A program made the position numbers and the translations under genes. A stretch of 21,267 bases of DNA from a virus, in the IMG/VR virus record IMGVR_UViG_3300027704_000198, positions 1-21,267 of that record. One strand, given 5' to 3'. The notes below the pieces were generated by a model. That model was given only the letters and a program-made list of their open reading frames with translations, made no database searches and was not told the origin of the DNA. Shown one piece after another: positions 6,601 to 13,025 of the stretch; the first letter of the stretch is position 1; every line of letters begins with the position of its first letter.

Positions 6601-9512
6601 TCTTGTTCCGCTTTAGCTTTTTCAATATCTTCACTCGTTATGTCTGCTCCTGAAGCTTCCTCAAACTCTGTAACCTCAGCTACTGGAGTTTCATCTACTG
6701 CTTCTTTTTTAACTTCAGGTTCTACTGAATCTAAAAGTTCTGCTTCAATTTCTTTTAACCTTTCATCAGCTTTCTTAACTAACGCAGGATTCATTCCAGC
6801 CTTTTCTTTTGTAAGCCTATTCTGTTCTAAGATAAGGTCAAAAGCTTTAGACTTCTGTGCTGTGCTGTTTGGTATCTGACGCATCACACTAACCATTTCC
6901 TCAAAGCTTTGCATAGTTTTTTGTGCCTGCTCCTTAGTCATCCTACCCTGTAAGATTTCCATCTTCAAAGTCTTAGCCATACTTCCACGTAGCTCTGGAG
7001 AGTCAGACATAAAGTGAAGTGCGTTAAACATATCCTTCTTCATACCTATACCTCTAACACCATCAACCACCATTTTAGGTGCAGTCAATGCTCCTTTCAT
7101 TAAAGCACCTCCAGCCGCTTCCATTAAAGCACCCTTACCTACTTGTACTACAACACCCCCTATAGTTTCAGGTGTGCCAAACACTGACTCTCCTTGAGTC
7201 ATATTATATATTTTCTTTAAACCTATATCAGTAATCTCCTGTAGGGCACCTGTCTCTCCCTCAACTAAAGAACCTCCTACAATTTTTATAACACCATTCT
7301 TAAGTAGACTGTTTGTTTCTGCACTTATAAGTCTAGATAATTGTGCACCTGTAGTTTTCTTACCAACCTTACCCATTACACTACCTAGGATTCTATTAGT
7401 AATAGTTTTTCCTAACGGACTCTTACCAACTAATGCGGTAAACCCCGCCTTCTCTAAAGCACCCTGTATCGCCCCGATACTACCACCTATTATTACTAAA
7501 TCTCTAAGGGGCATGTTCTTAAACTCAGGGTTGTTAACCCACTCCTCAGCAACACCATCAAATGCTTGTAGACCCATTGCAGCAAAACCTGCACCACCAC
7601 TTATTGCAGTCGTAATCATAGCGGGTAAAGATTGAGCGACACCCATAGTAACCTCCATCAGTCCGCTTCTATCTTCACTTTCAGTATATTCTTGAGTCGT
7701 ACTAGAACCGTAGTTGTCTACCAATATTCTTTCAAGAAAATTTCTAGAGTCTACAATCGCTTCTTTTCTATCCTTACTTCTTTCTTTAAATTCCTTATCA
7801 AAAGACTTGATTATATCATCTGCTTTATCTCCATAAATAAGTTTTATACCATTGTTTATTTGGTTATTCTGTATATCATCCAACATATCCACTAGGGCTA
7901 TCCCAAAAGTTACACCACCTTTAGCTATATCTTCTACGCCTTCAAGAAATTTATTAGTTAACGCACCAGTAGTTGTACCTAGTTGCTCATCACGTTTTAT
8001 TTGTTGTGTTATACTTGCACCAACACCCATATTAATATCCCTTGAGATATCTATATTATTTTTTAACTCTTCTTGAGTTGTATTATAACTATTTTTTAAC
8101 TCTTCTAATTGTTGTTGTTGCTCAGTAGTTATATAACCTTTATTATTAAAAAGTGTTTCTAAATTTCTCGCCTCTTCTAATTGTTCAGGTGTTGCACCTT
8201 CTTGTTTTTGAACCGTTTCTAGTAAAACATTATACTTATTCTTAAGTTCATCAGCTTGTTGCTGTACTACTTTTTCTAATCCGTCATAGGATTCAACTAT
8301 GTTGTTAAGTTTATTTTTATATTTATATACTTTTGCATTTGTTCTTTCATTAAACTTTTTATATTCCTCCTCACTTACAGCGTAAGGTCTTGTTTCAATA
8401 AGCTCCGACATCTCTTCATCGCTAGTACCTTCTACTATAGATTGGTTTTCAAATAAAAAATTACGAAGTAAATCTAACTGAACACCACGTTGTTGGTCAC
8501 GCTCTCCACTAACATAATCAATAATCTTACCTGCTCCTTTTATTGCAAACGCAGGGTCTGAAAAAGGAGTCCTACCTAGCTGCTCTCCTACACCTAAATC
8601 TAGTGTTATACCTTTTTTATTATACTCTGATGTTACTGTTAAACCTTCTGTGTCATCGCTAGTAAAAGTAAAGCCCTTGTCTTTATACCTGCTTGTTAAT
8701 TCCGAAGCTATTTCTTCAGCACTATTATCTACTATAAAGTCTTCATCTATACCTTCTAAGTATTCTTGCTTTTCTTTGGTAAGCTTATCCTGCTCGAACT
8801 TAAAGTCATCGCTATCCATATACTTATTGGTAGCAGCAAATACATCTTCCGTATCAGCTATAGAATCTTCTGCTTCTACAACATTAGCTTGTCGTTTGTC
8901 TATCTCTTTTTGAAAATCTGAAGCTACTGCTTCATAACGTAGACGAGTCTCCTCAGGTGTATCCATTTTACCCTGGGATTCAAGGTTAGATAAAGCTTCT
9001 TGCTTATCATCCTCTACTTGTTGAAGGGCACGTTCTTCTTGAGCTAACTTATCTTTAGCCTCACTAACAGCAGACAACCTTGCTGGAGCATACTTAGCCT
9101 GCCATTCTGATAAATCATTTTCATACATACCCTGTCCCATAATGTCAGAACCATAGGCCTCAGGTTTAGGTGCGGGTGGAGCTTTAGAAAAAGCTCTTTG
9201 TACTGCAGTAGTCTTAGGAGGTTCTTGACTTGAAGAATCCGATGAGCCAGTAGGAACCGTCTTTGTTTTTGTAACGGACTCCGTAACTTCCTCTTCTGAA
9301 GTACCATTTGGACTTTTTTTTTCAACGTCTTTTTCAGTATAAGAGAATGTTTCTGTAAATTCATTTTCGGAATTAAACATACCTGAAGGCATAATGTTAT
9401 ATAAAACACCCACCCCTTCAGAATCTATAACTCCTTGCATCTCTTCTTGAGAGGTAAATACTCCACTACCTTTAAGTATTGAAAATAATGCTTTTAAATC
9501 TTCGTCTTCCAT
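690..9512 (-). CDS. Giant polyvalent internal virion (ejection) protein with zincin domain
   Basis: This 2940-residue mosaic is the last gene of the structural cluster. In order it shows: a Ser/Thr/Pro linker (about 60-115); coiled coils (about 130-260 and 390-520); Gly/Ala-rich hydrophobic segments (about 620-850); a linker with repeated VDETPVAEVTE (about 930-1110); a highly charged coil (1145-1231); a zincin centre with H1377-E1378-V-F-H1381 and candidate third ligand E1432 or E1436; an AT-rich-encoded module with ADQLG (D1564) and D1577-AGPS; long coils with REVRDAI..YG (about 2221); and a C-terminal helical module with GRG (R2680), FFSPR (R2701) and an acidic run near 2757. This resembles large polyvalent or DarB-type phage proteins, which are packaged and injected with the DNA and proposed to counter host defences. 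It follows the 563-aa gene by 6 bases, and its leader is A/T-rich. An N4-type virion RNA polymerase was considered, but its motifs were not seen. The domain order is seen directly; the role is inferred. Confidence 0.8.
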   Translation of the reverse strand: MEDEDLKALFSILKGSGVFTSQEEMQGVIDSEGVGVLYNIMPSGMFNSENEFTETFSYTEKDVEKKSPNGTSEEEVTESVTKTKTVPTGSSDSSSQEPPKTTAVQRAFSKAPPAPKPEAYGSDIMGQGMYENDLSEWQAKYAPARLSAVSEAKDKLAQEERALQQVEDDKQEALSNLESQGKMDTPEETRLRYEAVASDFQKEIDKRQANVVEAEDSIADTEDVFAATNKYMDSDDFKFEQDKLTKEKQEYLEGIDEDFIVDNSAEEIASELTSRYKDKGFTFTSDDTEGLTVTSEYNKKGITLDLGVGEQLGRTPFSDPAFAIKGAGKIIDYVSGERDQQRGVQLDLLRNFLFENQSIVEGTSDEEMSELIETRPYAVSEEEYKKFNERTNAKVYKYKNKLNNIVESYDGLEKVVQQQADELKNKYNVLLETVQKQEGATPEQLEEARNLETLFNNKGYITTEQQQQLEELKNSYNTTQEELKNNIDISRDINMGVGASITQQIKRDEQLGTTTGALTNKFLEGVEDIAKGGVTFGIALVDMLDDIQNNQINNGIKLIYGDKADDIIKSFDKEFKERSKDRKEAIVDSRNFLERILVDNYGSSTTQEYTESEDRSGLMEVTMGVAQSLPAMITTAISGGAGFAAMGLQAFDGVAEEWVNNPEFKNMPLRDLVIIGGSIGAIQGALEKAGFTALVGKSPLGKTITNRILGSVMGKVGKKTTGAQLSRLISAETNSLLKNGVIKIVGGSLVEGETGALQEITDIGLKKIYNMTQGESVFGTPETIGGVVVQVGKGALMEAAGGALMKGALTAPKMVVDGVRGIGMKKDMFNALHFMSDSPELRGSMAKTLKMEILQGRMTKEQAQKTMQSFEEMVSVMRQIPNSTAQKSKAFDLILEQNRLTKEKAGMNPALVKKADERLKEIEAELLDSVEPEVKKEAVDETPVAEVTEFEEASGADITSEDIEKAKAEQEANQVVYEMNKTDKKIWSKDFEILDNRQGQEEALTDEQGDKTSDKWLVLNKVTGDILTVGTKKDAQNVIANAPAYAETFGDGNTVESESIITPAPVAEVTEETVDETPVAEVTEEEKVLTGRPSSQAKSDAGPNINPSAVQPKTTEEQQVLTDEIAELDNELTEGDTSVIIEDNQTEISNIKQILKDDIAENNEEIKKVRADKSLSKEERDERIEEIKDEKEDLKEDADNAIEDYNYNIKEAKKERRAIDRKIKKLKTKLDAIPKQSTETVDVQESTTDSGEVGEGDVKSTDTTQQETTEEDNEARSKKTTEKKIDSLVERFSPKTEEAPAKTRKQKQKTERQVDNAKKALAKVAPEVEIVVHETDAAYREATGEQNRNQSTNGAYNPQTKVININLSKSQENTVAHEVFHALLLSKGMTNAQAQAVTERMLAAVRKVASPDMLVELDKFAATYPQGLYSEESIAELFGILAAEFDTLPKPTQTLIKKWLDRLAKFFGAQKFTDEGIIDLLNTVSGKVASGEVISSRDVSMLESTAPIGNPTAINKPSIKQRKQIEFEESYEMSLVTPENKIDLLSLIDNIIKKDQKVWFWVADQLGLGEYEGVQMDAGPSFALQPENKKKKAIWASGLDDVKLNKNIKKADFIFIISGSPTVSKLFNKKVFDAYANNLGDYKSFKEKALATKPVKAIRETLEEFDSWPSMRRSPKRKTFLISVNEQLKKPNTKFHQLVQELGGFVDLNELRDGFYKNNNFAQNDIMMVLKPSKIGGKSKHSTYSTDILGEVVGVPDIKLNAEEIMPADIKEKIAGKNISEKTSSISPYGGSVQSAVKTITTPQTRKQEGGPSIKDVRDAAKKDGFSKSDTVTALKRLGFTQAEIDESYGVKKPVAKKKKMVAERVLESENTADVVKEKLERLDINYEIENQEKAINDADLIIKKLGIRDAYESTKNGLIRGGRKTVIEIRMLEQLNNELNQAILDGDMAIVDKLSDEMAEIYENKATTETEKGQEISMLKKMYKTSSIAFNVNAAKAKWKKEYEDDMPPTVVAKLTLLEEKIKQKEKELKDLDKRREVEQEEQAVDNIKEEVNRQETRTENNKRVSKTTKVKGIISKLDALEKKLLSGSYSDPTLVTSTILTGIKAIKLSIKTYAKTVDIIEDSKLKQIISEGIKSIKDKLKKAGEKLSDEKRLKRDLEDALIDSTKIEVDPDIVEDGIEIPKGLLYELVESGVDNITDLTNQVYEEIKDDYPGVTKREVRDAITKYGLQTNPTKDEVKRKLASLKIDGSQLSKLEDLAEGKRPRKRSRLVEYTKEQLQKIKEIQRLLKGLPIEDSADIDSYYKSALSSYKTRVSNRLSELKEALKNNEVIKNEKTSLKLDEEAEILKQELELVQKEYNEMFDKTDEAAQIRIETALKRKDTSLRNLLERKEFLKLKGQEQTKVKASKVTSKEIQEIDKKIDKAREEYQQLLEDTGIAESKRVEKAIKQINLKKKFYEDKLKNRDFSKSKPKKIKINSEIAKAKREMLKAKNAFNEEFEKEDKKRRTRMQKIFDALYEVGSLPKGTLASFDLSAAGRQGVFLGSSNPKAYFKSFKVMHTALSEGRYEDFMAELENSANYELMIESGLSITDTSGKVNQSEEIFLSNLTKRKIKIKGKNVNIVGMGFAASERAYSSFLNTLRSEVFTTGVEAFKGLGITPENDPKAYKDLANFINYSTGRGELFKDENLNKFLNLIFFSPRMITSMYNLTKLTLSPETTKYVRKQALKSITTFIGYQGIMKGLLGLSMYALSSLIGDEEEEEIDVLNLDPRDTDFNKLRWGNTRYDTSAGWGIMSRTLARVLTGEKVSGGKTTELNEQYKGTSLSEVPGFFFNKLSPTARFTYNIMTNTHPSDIYADAEDATTYDYIKSIAVPLTISSTIEDMGLVGENKKPASALKTSFNFILNTYGVNSMTYDLKRKRKSTGTPSRTRGNKFKQKVRL
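900..1760 (-). other. C-terminal helical polyvalent-protein module (GRG / FFSPR)
   Basis: Residues about 2585-2870 carry NYSTGRGEL, then LNLIFFSPRMITS about 20 residues later, a hydrophobic helix (GIMKGLLGLSMYALSSLIG) and an acidic GDEEEEE turn, followed by RWGNTRYDTSAGWG. The pairing of TGRG with FFSPR is a recurring C-terminal hallmark of large phage polyvalent proteins. It may correspond to one of the LPD (large polyvalent domain) families, but I cannot assign which. The hydrophobic helix could insert in the host membrane during ejection; this is inference. Confidence 0.55.
4130..4985 (-). other. AT-rich inserted module (ADQLG...DAGPSFAL) within the 2940-aa protein
   Basis: Residues about 1510-1795 form a globular, non-repetitive segment with FWVADQLGLGEYEGV, DAGPSFAL, IWASG and IFIISGSPTVS, then NDIMMVLKP. 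I recognise the ADQLG / DAGPS pattern from other phage polyvalent proteins but know of no established function. Base composition changes abruptly at both ends: 60-base stretches starting at 4141, 4441, 4681 and 4921 have 18, 15, 16 and 15 G/C, while those starting at 4021, 4081, 4981 and 5041 have 27, 27, 25 and 28. This points to a module gained or swapped in recently as a unit. Confidence 0.6.
5190..5580 (-). other. Zincin metallopeptidase domain within the 2940-aa protein
   Basis: The HEVFH signature (codons at 5370-5384, residues 1377-1381) is preceded by a strand-like KVININLS and followed 51-55 residues later by an SEESIAELFG helix carrying E1432 and E1436. This spacing fits a gluzincin-like HExxH...E zinc site. 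The zinc ligands and general base are all present, so the domain looks active. Similar zincins are common inside phage and plasmid polyvalent proteins. Targets could be the protein itself, virion proteins or host proteins. Local GC is high (28-30 of 60 bases in the stretches beginning 5041 and 5521). Confidence 0.75.
6262..6295 (-). repeat. 34-bp direct repeat, copy B (encodes VDETPVAEVTE)
   Basis: An exact copy of 6667-6700, 405 bases away and in the same frame (residues about 1073-1084). It is followed after 5 bases by a shortened copy at 6301-6322. Confidence 0.85.
6301..6322 (-). repeat. Truncated third copy of the linker repeat (encodes PVAEVTE)
   Basis: The first 22 bases of the 34-base unit recur exactly, after which the sequence diverges. 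The pattern fits unequal duplication within a disordered linker. Confidence 0.75.
6667..6700 (-). repeat. 34-bp direct repeat, copy A (encodes VDETPVAEVTE)
   Basis: This 34-base unit is identical to 6262-6295. It lies in the linker of the 2940-aa protein (residues about 938-949) and keeps the same reading frame as the other copy. Confidence 0.85.
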
Positions 9513-9518
9513 TACTAT

Positions 9519-11210
9519 TTATTTATTGTAATATGCTGAGTATTCTGTAAAGCTTCCATTTGGATTTTTCTTGTTCCATTCTTCATGAGAAAGCTTTGCT
9601 TCCTGAAATTGTTTTGGGACATCTAAATTTTGTTTGTCAGCTTCTCTTTCTTCTTCTTTAAGCTGTTGAATCTGTTCTTTGCCTACCGAACCATCATAAA
9701 CATAATTAACAACTTCATCAACATCCCCACTTAACAATAAATTTCTTTGTGGATAAGTTACCTGTTTTTCAATTGGGTTACCGTCTTCATCTATCTCAGT
9801 ACTTTTTATTGTCTCCTTTGCTGTATATATCTGCCACTTACCTCCTCCTTTACCATCTGATTTAAATTTAGCTCTAATCTTAGGGTTTTTACTGGTGTCA
9901 TTATTTTGATTTAAGTTTTGCTCTAATTTATTAGTAATAATTTGTTTTTCTTCTTTGGTTTTTGCTTTTGTTATATTGTAAAAATTATTACTTAACTCCA
10001 CATATGTTGTAGGGTCTACTATTTTTTTTACTTCAGGTGTAAGGTTTTTACTGTAGCTGTAGCTGTAATTTCTATTACTAGACTTCTTAATATCCTCCTC
10101 TACACTCACACTGAACGAACCTATTATTGCACGCTTTGCCGCCTCTCTAATTAATATTGTTTGCTCAGGTGTTGGGTATGATTGAACTAAGCCACTGTTC
10201 TTATTAAACTCCCTTAGTATAATAGGTAGTTGCTTACCCTTATTAGCTGGGTCTGCATTCCATTTTTTAATATCTTCCGTACTACCTAAAGAGTACTGTA
10301 CATCTCCTACACCATCCTTATTAGTAGTGCTAACAAAGTTAGCTGCAAACGTAGCAACCTTAGCGTCATCAGAAAGCATAACGTCTACCTTGTCATTTAA
10401 TAGTTGTTGAGCCTTCTCGTTTTGCTCATCACTTAAAGCATCAGCAAAATCTATCTCTGCTCTGTTTATCTGTGTAGTTGTAAGGTTGGTGTATCCCTGA
10501 TTTTTCTTAGCGGCATCTGCTAATACTAAATCCCCTAGCTGTTTATTTATATTACCCAACACACCTGTTAGGTCCATGTTGTCAGTCTTCTGGAATAGCA
10601 AAGCATTAAGCTGCTGTACTGTTGCTGACTGCCCCTCTATAGGTACACCGCTATCATCCACAGTTAGTACCGATACAATACCGTCCTCACTAGCCCTAAA
10701 TATTTTATCGTTTAGGTTAGAAAAACTAAGTAGTAACTGAGCGTCATGCCTCTCTTCCTTCGAGTTTATAGTCTCACCATTTTCTTGTATCTGACTTCTT
10801 TTAGTAAACTCATCAAACTGTGTTTCAAAGTTGTCAGCGTATGACTTTATACCCTTAAACCCTGTAGCTACATTCTGTTGGGCAGCTCCAAACTCTGAAG
10901 GTTTAATCATCCCCCTTGTCATTAAGTCATACTGTGCAGCAAGTTGCTCTGACATACTGTTAGCACCATCGTTAACCTTCTGTTGAAGTGTTACACTATC
11001 ATACTTATTAGCAAGGGTTGTTAGTTCCTGAGTCTGGGCATCATAAGATTTTTTTATAACAGCTTTCCTGTTAGCTCTATCAACCTCTATATCTTTAACA
11101 GTCTTTGTTACATCCGCAGCAATCTCCTTCCAGTCAACCTGTTGTTTAGAAGTCTCTCTCTGGTATATATTATAATTTTCCCTTGGTTTTTCAAATGGGT
11201 TTGCACTCAT
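9519..11210 (-). CDS. Internal virion (ejection) protein candidate, 563 aa
   Basis: This protein is mostly helical, polar and rich in Gln, Lys, Asn and Asp, with no signal peptide or membrane segment. The N-terminus (ANPFEKPRENYNIYQRE) is followed by a coiled region (residues about 25-140) including MSEQLAAQYDLMTRGMIKPSEF. The middle is alpha/beta-like, with a YSYSYS stretch encoded by a short tandem repeat near 10050. The C-terminus ends in HEEWNKKNPNGSFTEYSAYY, a W..KNP.G...EY motif that I have seen at the ends of Bacteroidota phage internal proteins. It sits between a small Gly/Ala-rich protein and the giant polyvalent protein, the place of the middle member of the T7 gp14-15-16 or P22 gp7-20-16 trio. 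The stop (TAA) is 6 bases before the next ATG. The role is inferred from context; a crAss-type capsid cargo protein is an equivalent reading. Confidence 0.65.
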   Translation of the reverse strand: MSANPFEKPRENYNIYQRETSKQQVDWKEIAADVTKTVKDIEVDRANRKAVIKKSYDAQTQELTTLANKYDSVTLQQKVNDGANSMSEQLAAQYDLMTRGMIKPSEFGAAQQNVATGFKGIKSYADNFETQFDEFTKRSQIQENGETINSKEERHDAQLLLSFSNLNDKIFRASEDGIVSVLTVDDSGVPIEGQSATVQQLNALLFQKTDNMDLTGVLGNINKQLGDLVLADAAKKNQGYTNLTTTQINRAEIDFADALSDEQNEKAQQLLNDKVDVMLSDDAKVATFAANFVSTTNKDGVGDVQYSLGSTEDIKKWNADPANKGKQLPIILREFNKNSGLVQSYPTPEQTILIREAAKRAIIGSFSVSVEEDIKKSSNRNYSYSYSKNLTPEVKKIVDPTTYVELSNNFYNITKAKTKEEKQIITNKLEQNLNQNNDTSKNPKIRAKFKSDGKGGGKWQIYTAKETIKSTEIDEDGNPIEKQVTYPQRNLLLSGDVDEVVNYVYDGSVGKEQIQQLKEEEREADKQNLDVPKQFQEAKLSHEEWNKKNPNGSFTEYSAYYNK

Positions 11211-11223
11211 AGCTTATTCTTTA

Positions 11224-12120
11224 TTAAAGACCTAGATAGCCTTGTGATTGTTGGTAAGGATTAATTAAAGAATTTACCCCTCCTGCGTTAAGACCATATG
11301 AACTAAATCCAGGGTTGTTTATGTTACCTTGAGGTAACCCCATATACCCTTGACTTTGTTGGTAAGGATTATCTAGTGGTGAAGAAAAGTTAAATTGCGT
11401 AGGTTGAGCAGGAAAAGGATTTGCTGGATTATTTAATATTGCCTGTTCTTCTGGGTCTACAGCAAGTAATCCAGTTTGTCTTCTTGATTTTATTCTATTA
11501 TCTCTAGCATCTAGCCTAGCTTCTCTTCCTTTACCTCTTGCTGCTTTTTTCTCTGCCTTCTCTGCAGATGTCATATTCTTATTATATAATGGAACTAATT
11601 CTGCAGCTGATGTAGCAGCACTAGTAAGTCCACTGAAGGCATTTGATATAGAGTTAGCCTTTAACTCCTGTTGGTCTCTTTCTTTTTGAGCAAAACCTTC
11701 TGACCTACCTAAATCCAAACTTATTAATCTGTTATTAATAGCGTCCTTTGATTGCTTCTTCGTATAGTCTAACTTACTTATCTCCGCACCCTTTATATTA
11801 CGAATCTCCTCTGTCCTCTTTGTAGCTGCCGCCCCAAGCCTACCAACGCCACCAGCTAAAAACCTAGTGTCAGCTTCCTGTAGTCCCTCTAAAGCTAACT
11901 TCTGTGATTGAAGGTTTTGTGTTTCTGCCTGTTCGTATGCCTGCATAGGCAGTGTTAACCCTGCAAAATAATCTATCTCTGCCTTAGAACGAGCGTCCTT
12001 AAATAACTCCTCAGACTTTTGTGCAGCTGCCTTTGCAGCTTGGTCTTGTTTGTTTGCCTGATAAAAATTAAAACCAGCTTGAGCTAATCCTGAGACCGCA
12101 CCTACTATTGCACCTATCAT
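11224..12120 (-). CDS. Small internal virion protein candidate, 298 aa (gp14/gp7-like position)
   Basis: The N-terminus IGAIVGAVSGLAQAGFNFYQ is a Gly/Ala-rich, possibly membrane-active helix, followed by an Ala/Gln-rich coiled region (residues about 25-165). After a basic patch (AEKKAARGKGREARLDARDN, about 190-210), the last 80 residues are Asn/Pro/Gln/Gly-rich and carry NPYQQSQGY(M/L)GL twice, the second copy being the C-terminus. T7 gp14 and P22 gp7 share this general plan of a short hydrophobic N-terminus plus helices and initiate membrane crossing during DNA ejection. No sequence identity to them is claimed. It is the first of the three-gene series 298-563-2940 and is preceded by the longest gap in the cluster (44 bases). 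It ends with tandem stops (TAATAA). Confidence 0.6.
   Translation of the reverse strand: MIGAIVGAVSGLAQAGFNFYQANKQDQAAKAAAQKSEELFKDARSKAEIDYFAGLTLPMQAYEQAETQNLQSQKLALEGLQEADTRFLAGGVGRLGAAATKRTEEIRNIKGAEISKLDYTKKQSKDAINNRLISLDLGRSEGFAQKERDQQELKANSISNAFSGLTSAATSAAELVPLYNKNMTSAEKAEKKAARGKGREARLDARDNRIKSRRQTGLLAVDPEEQAILNNPANPFPAQPTQFNFSSPLDNPYQQSQGYMGLPQGNINNPGFSSYGLNAGGVNSLINPYQQSQGYLGL
11227..11262 (-). repeat. C-terminal 12-codon repeat, copy 2 (NPYQQSQGYLGL)
   Basis: Encodes the last 12 residues of the 298-aa protein and matches 11335-11370 at 11 of 12 residues. The bases differ at several third positions, so the duplication is not recent or is under selection at the protein level. Confidence 0.75.
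11335..11370 (-). repeat. C-terminal 12-codon repeat, copy 1 (NPYQQSQGYMGL)
   Basis: First copy of the 12-residue motif in the 298-aa protein. It is separated from the terminal copy by an Asn/Gly-rich spacer. Confidence 0.75.
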
Positions 12121-12164
12121 ATATATAATTGTTAATTAATTCTCCTCCACAAAGATAATAAAAT
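12121..12164 (-). promoter_or_regulatory. Leader of the internal-protein genes, with possible Bacteroidota -7 element
   Basis: This is the longest gene-free gap in the window. Read on the minus strand it contains TATCTTTG (12150-12157), which fits the Bacteroidota -7 consensus TAnnTTTG, then GGAGGAG, then an A/T-only stretch (TTAATTAACAATTATATAT) directly before the ATG. No matching TTTG -33 element is seen at the expected distance. The GGAGGAG lies about 20 bases from the start, too far for a normal Shine-Dalgarno site. A promoter here would give the three internal proteins their own transcript. Confidence 0.25.
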
Positions 12165-13025
12165 CTATGGAAAACTTTGCATCACGCTTGAGCCAACTGA
12201 AAACAGCTCAACCGCTTTAGTATTTAAATTCTTAAGGGTAAAGTTCAGGTAGTACCCACGAGCACCATGTGATTCCGCTACAGCATTCTTAATAAAAAAT
12301 ACAAACTCTCCAACTGTAGGTACGTTTATAGGTATTAAAGGGTCAGGAGGTGTACAGTTTAAAGTTATAGAAGATGGTGTAACCACACCTGCTGCATCTG
12401 TAGTACTCTGGTTTACAACACTTAATACAACACCTGAAAATAAAGGGGTTGCTGCTAAGGTTGGTGGCACAGGTATTAAAGGTTGAGGGACAGGTGGTTG
12501 AACTATTGTTCCAACATATATTATATCACCCACACTTAGTATACTATCTATATTAACATTAAATGTAACAACTACTGAAGCTATAGGTCCTATAACTGTT
12601 AACGCTTCTCCAATACCATTGGCTGACCTAGCCCTCCAATTTACTGTACCTGTGTTTTCTCTTAAGAATGTAAACCACTCACCCTCTTTCTGAACAAAGT
12701 ATGTAGAAAGCATAGAGCCTGTATTTAAGTCTGAAAATAAAGACGTACACTCCCACTTGTCATCACTCTCGTAAGACATTGTTTTAAATAGTTTTATATC
12801 CATAGGCTTAGTATTAAATACTGAAGTTATTTCAGAGCTCCCTCCTACACCGTAGTAATTGTTCCTTTCTTCATTTGTATTATGTCTGTATAAGTCACCT
12901 CCATTCCAGGTATAAAAAAATCCATTCATCCCCGTCATGTAGTCGGGAAGGTAAGAATAAAATGAAGGCCATCCTTGGACATCTTCACTATAACTTACTG
13001 TGTATGCTTCATTTCTATTTGCCAT
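12165..13025 (-). CDS. Phage tail/virion surface protein candidate, 286 aa
   Basis: The N-terminal half contains VQGWPSFYSYLPDYMTGMNG, FFYTWNGGDLYRHNTN, ITSVFN, LFKTMSYESDD and KEGEWFTFLREN. I recognise this conserved set from uncharacterised structural proteins of marine and flavobacterial phages. A Pro-rich stretch (about 172-190, QPPVPQPLIPVPP) separates it from a beta-rich C-terminal part ending ARGYYLNFTLKNLNTKAVELFSVGSSVMQSFP. It has no signal peptide or transmembrane helix, so it is a virion component, not a secreted protein. Its position directly after the 332-aa adhesin-like gene and before the internal proteins suggests a tail-tip or tail-fibre accessory role. It starts 13 bases after the neighbour's stop, with an A/T-only leader, and ends at TAG. 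Confidence 0.6.
   Translation of the reverse strand: MANRNEAYTVSYSEDVQGWPSFYSYLPDYMTGMNGFFYTWNGGDLYRHNTNEERNNYYGVGGSSEITSVFNTKPMDIKLFKTMSYESDDKWECTSLFSDLNTGSMLSTYFVQKEGEWFTFLRENTGTVNWRARSANGIGEALTVIGPIASVVVTFNVNIDSILSVGDIIYVGTIVQPPVPQPLIPVPPTLAATPLFSGVVLSVVNQSTTDAAGVVTPSSITLNCTPPDPLIPINVPTVGEFVFFIKNAVAESHGARGYYLNFTLKNLNTKAVELFSVGSSVMQSFP

Noticed and set aside
1054-8913. Many plus-strand open frames of 60-160 codons opposite the giant gene
   Set aside because: They are Ser/Leu/Phe-rich antisense shadows of a Lys/Glu-rich coding strand, lack recognisable motifs and leaders, and contradict the strong 2940-codon frame.
9044-9409. Minus-strand 121-codon frame overlapping the start of the giant gene
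   Set aside because: Out-of-frame shadow with a Leu/Lys/Gln-biased composition and no homology signal; the main frame is continuous and carries clear domains.
690-9512. N4-like giant virion RNA polymerase or crAss-type RNA polymerase
   Set aside because: The size and position invite this, but I found no DxDGD-type or T7/N4-type polymerase motifs, whereas zincin and polyvalent-protein motifs are present.
690-9512. Tape measure protein of a long-tailed phage
   Set aside because: Long coils and hydrophobic patches fit superficially, but neighbours are short-tail neck and stabilization proteins, no tail tube or chaperone genes are seen, and the catalytic and polyvalent modules are atypical for a tape measure.
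12141-12148. GGAGGAG as a Shine-Dalgarno site for the 298-aa gene
   Set aside because: It lies about 20 bases from the ATG, too far for normal pairing, and none of the other minus-strand leaders I read has such a site.
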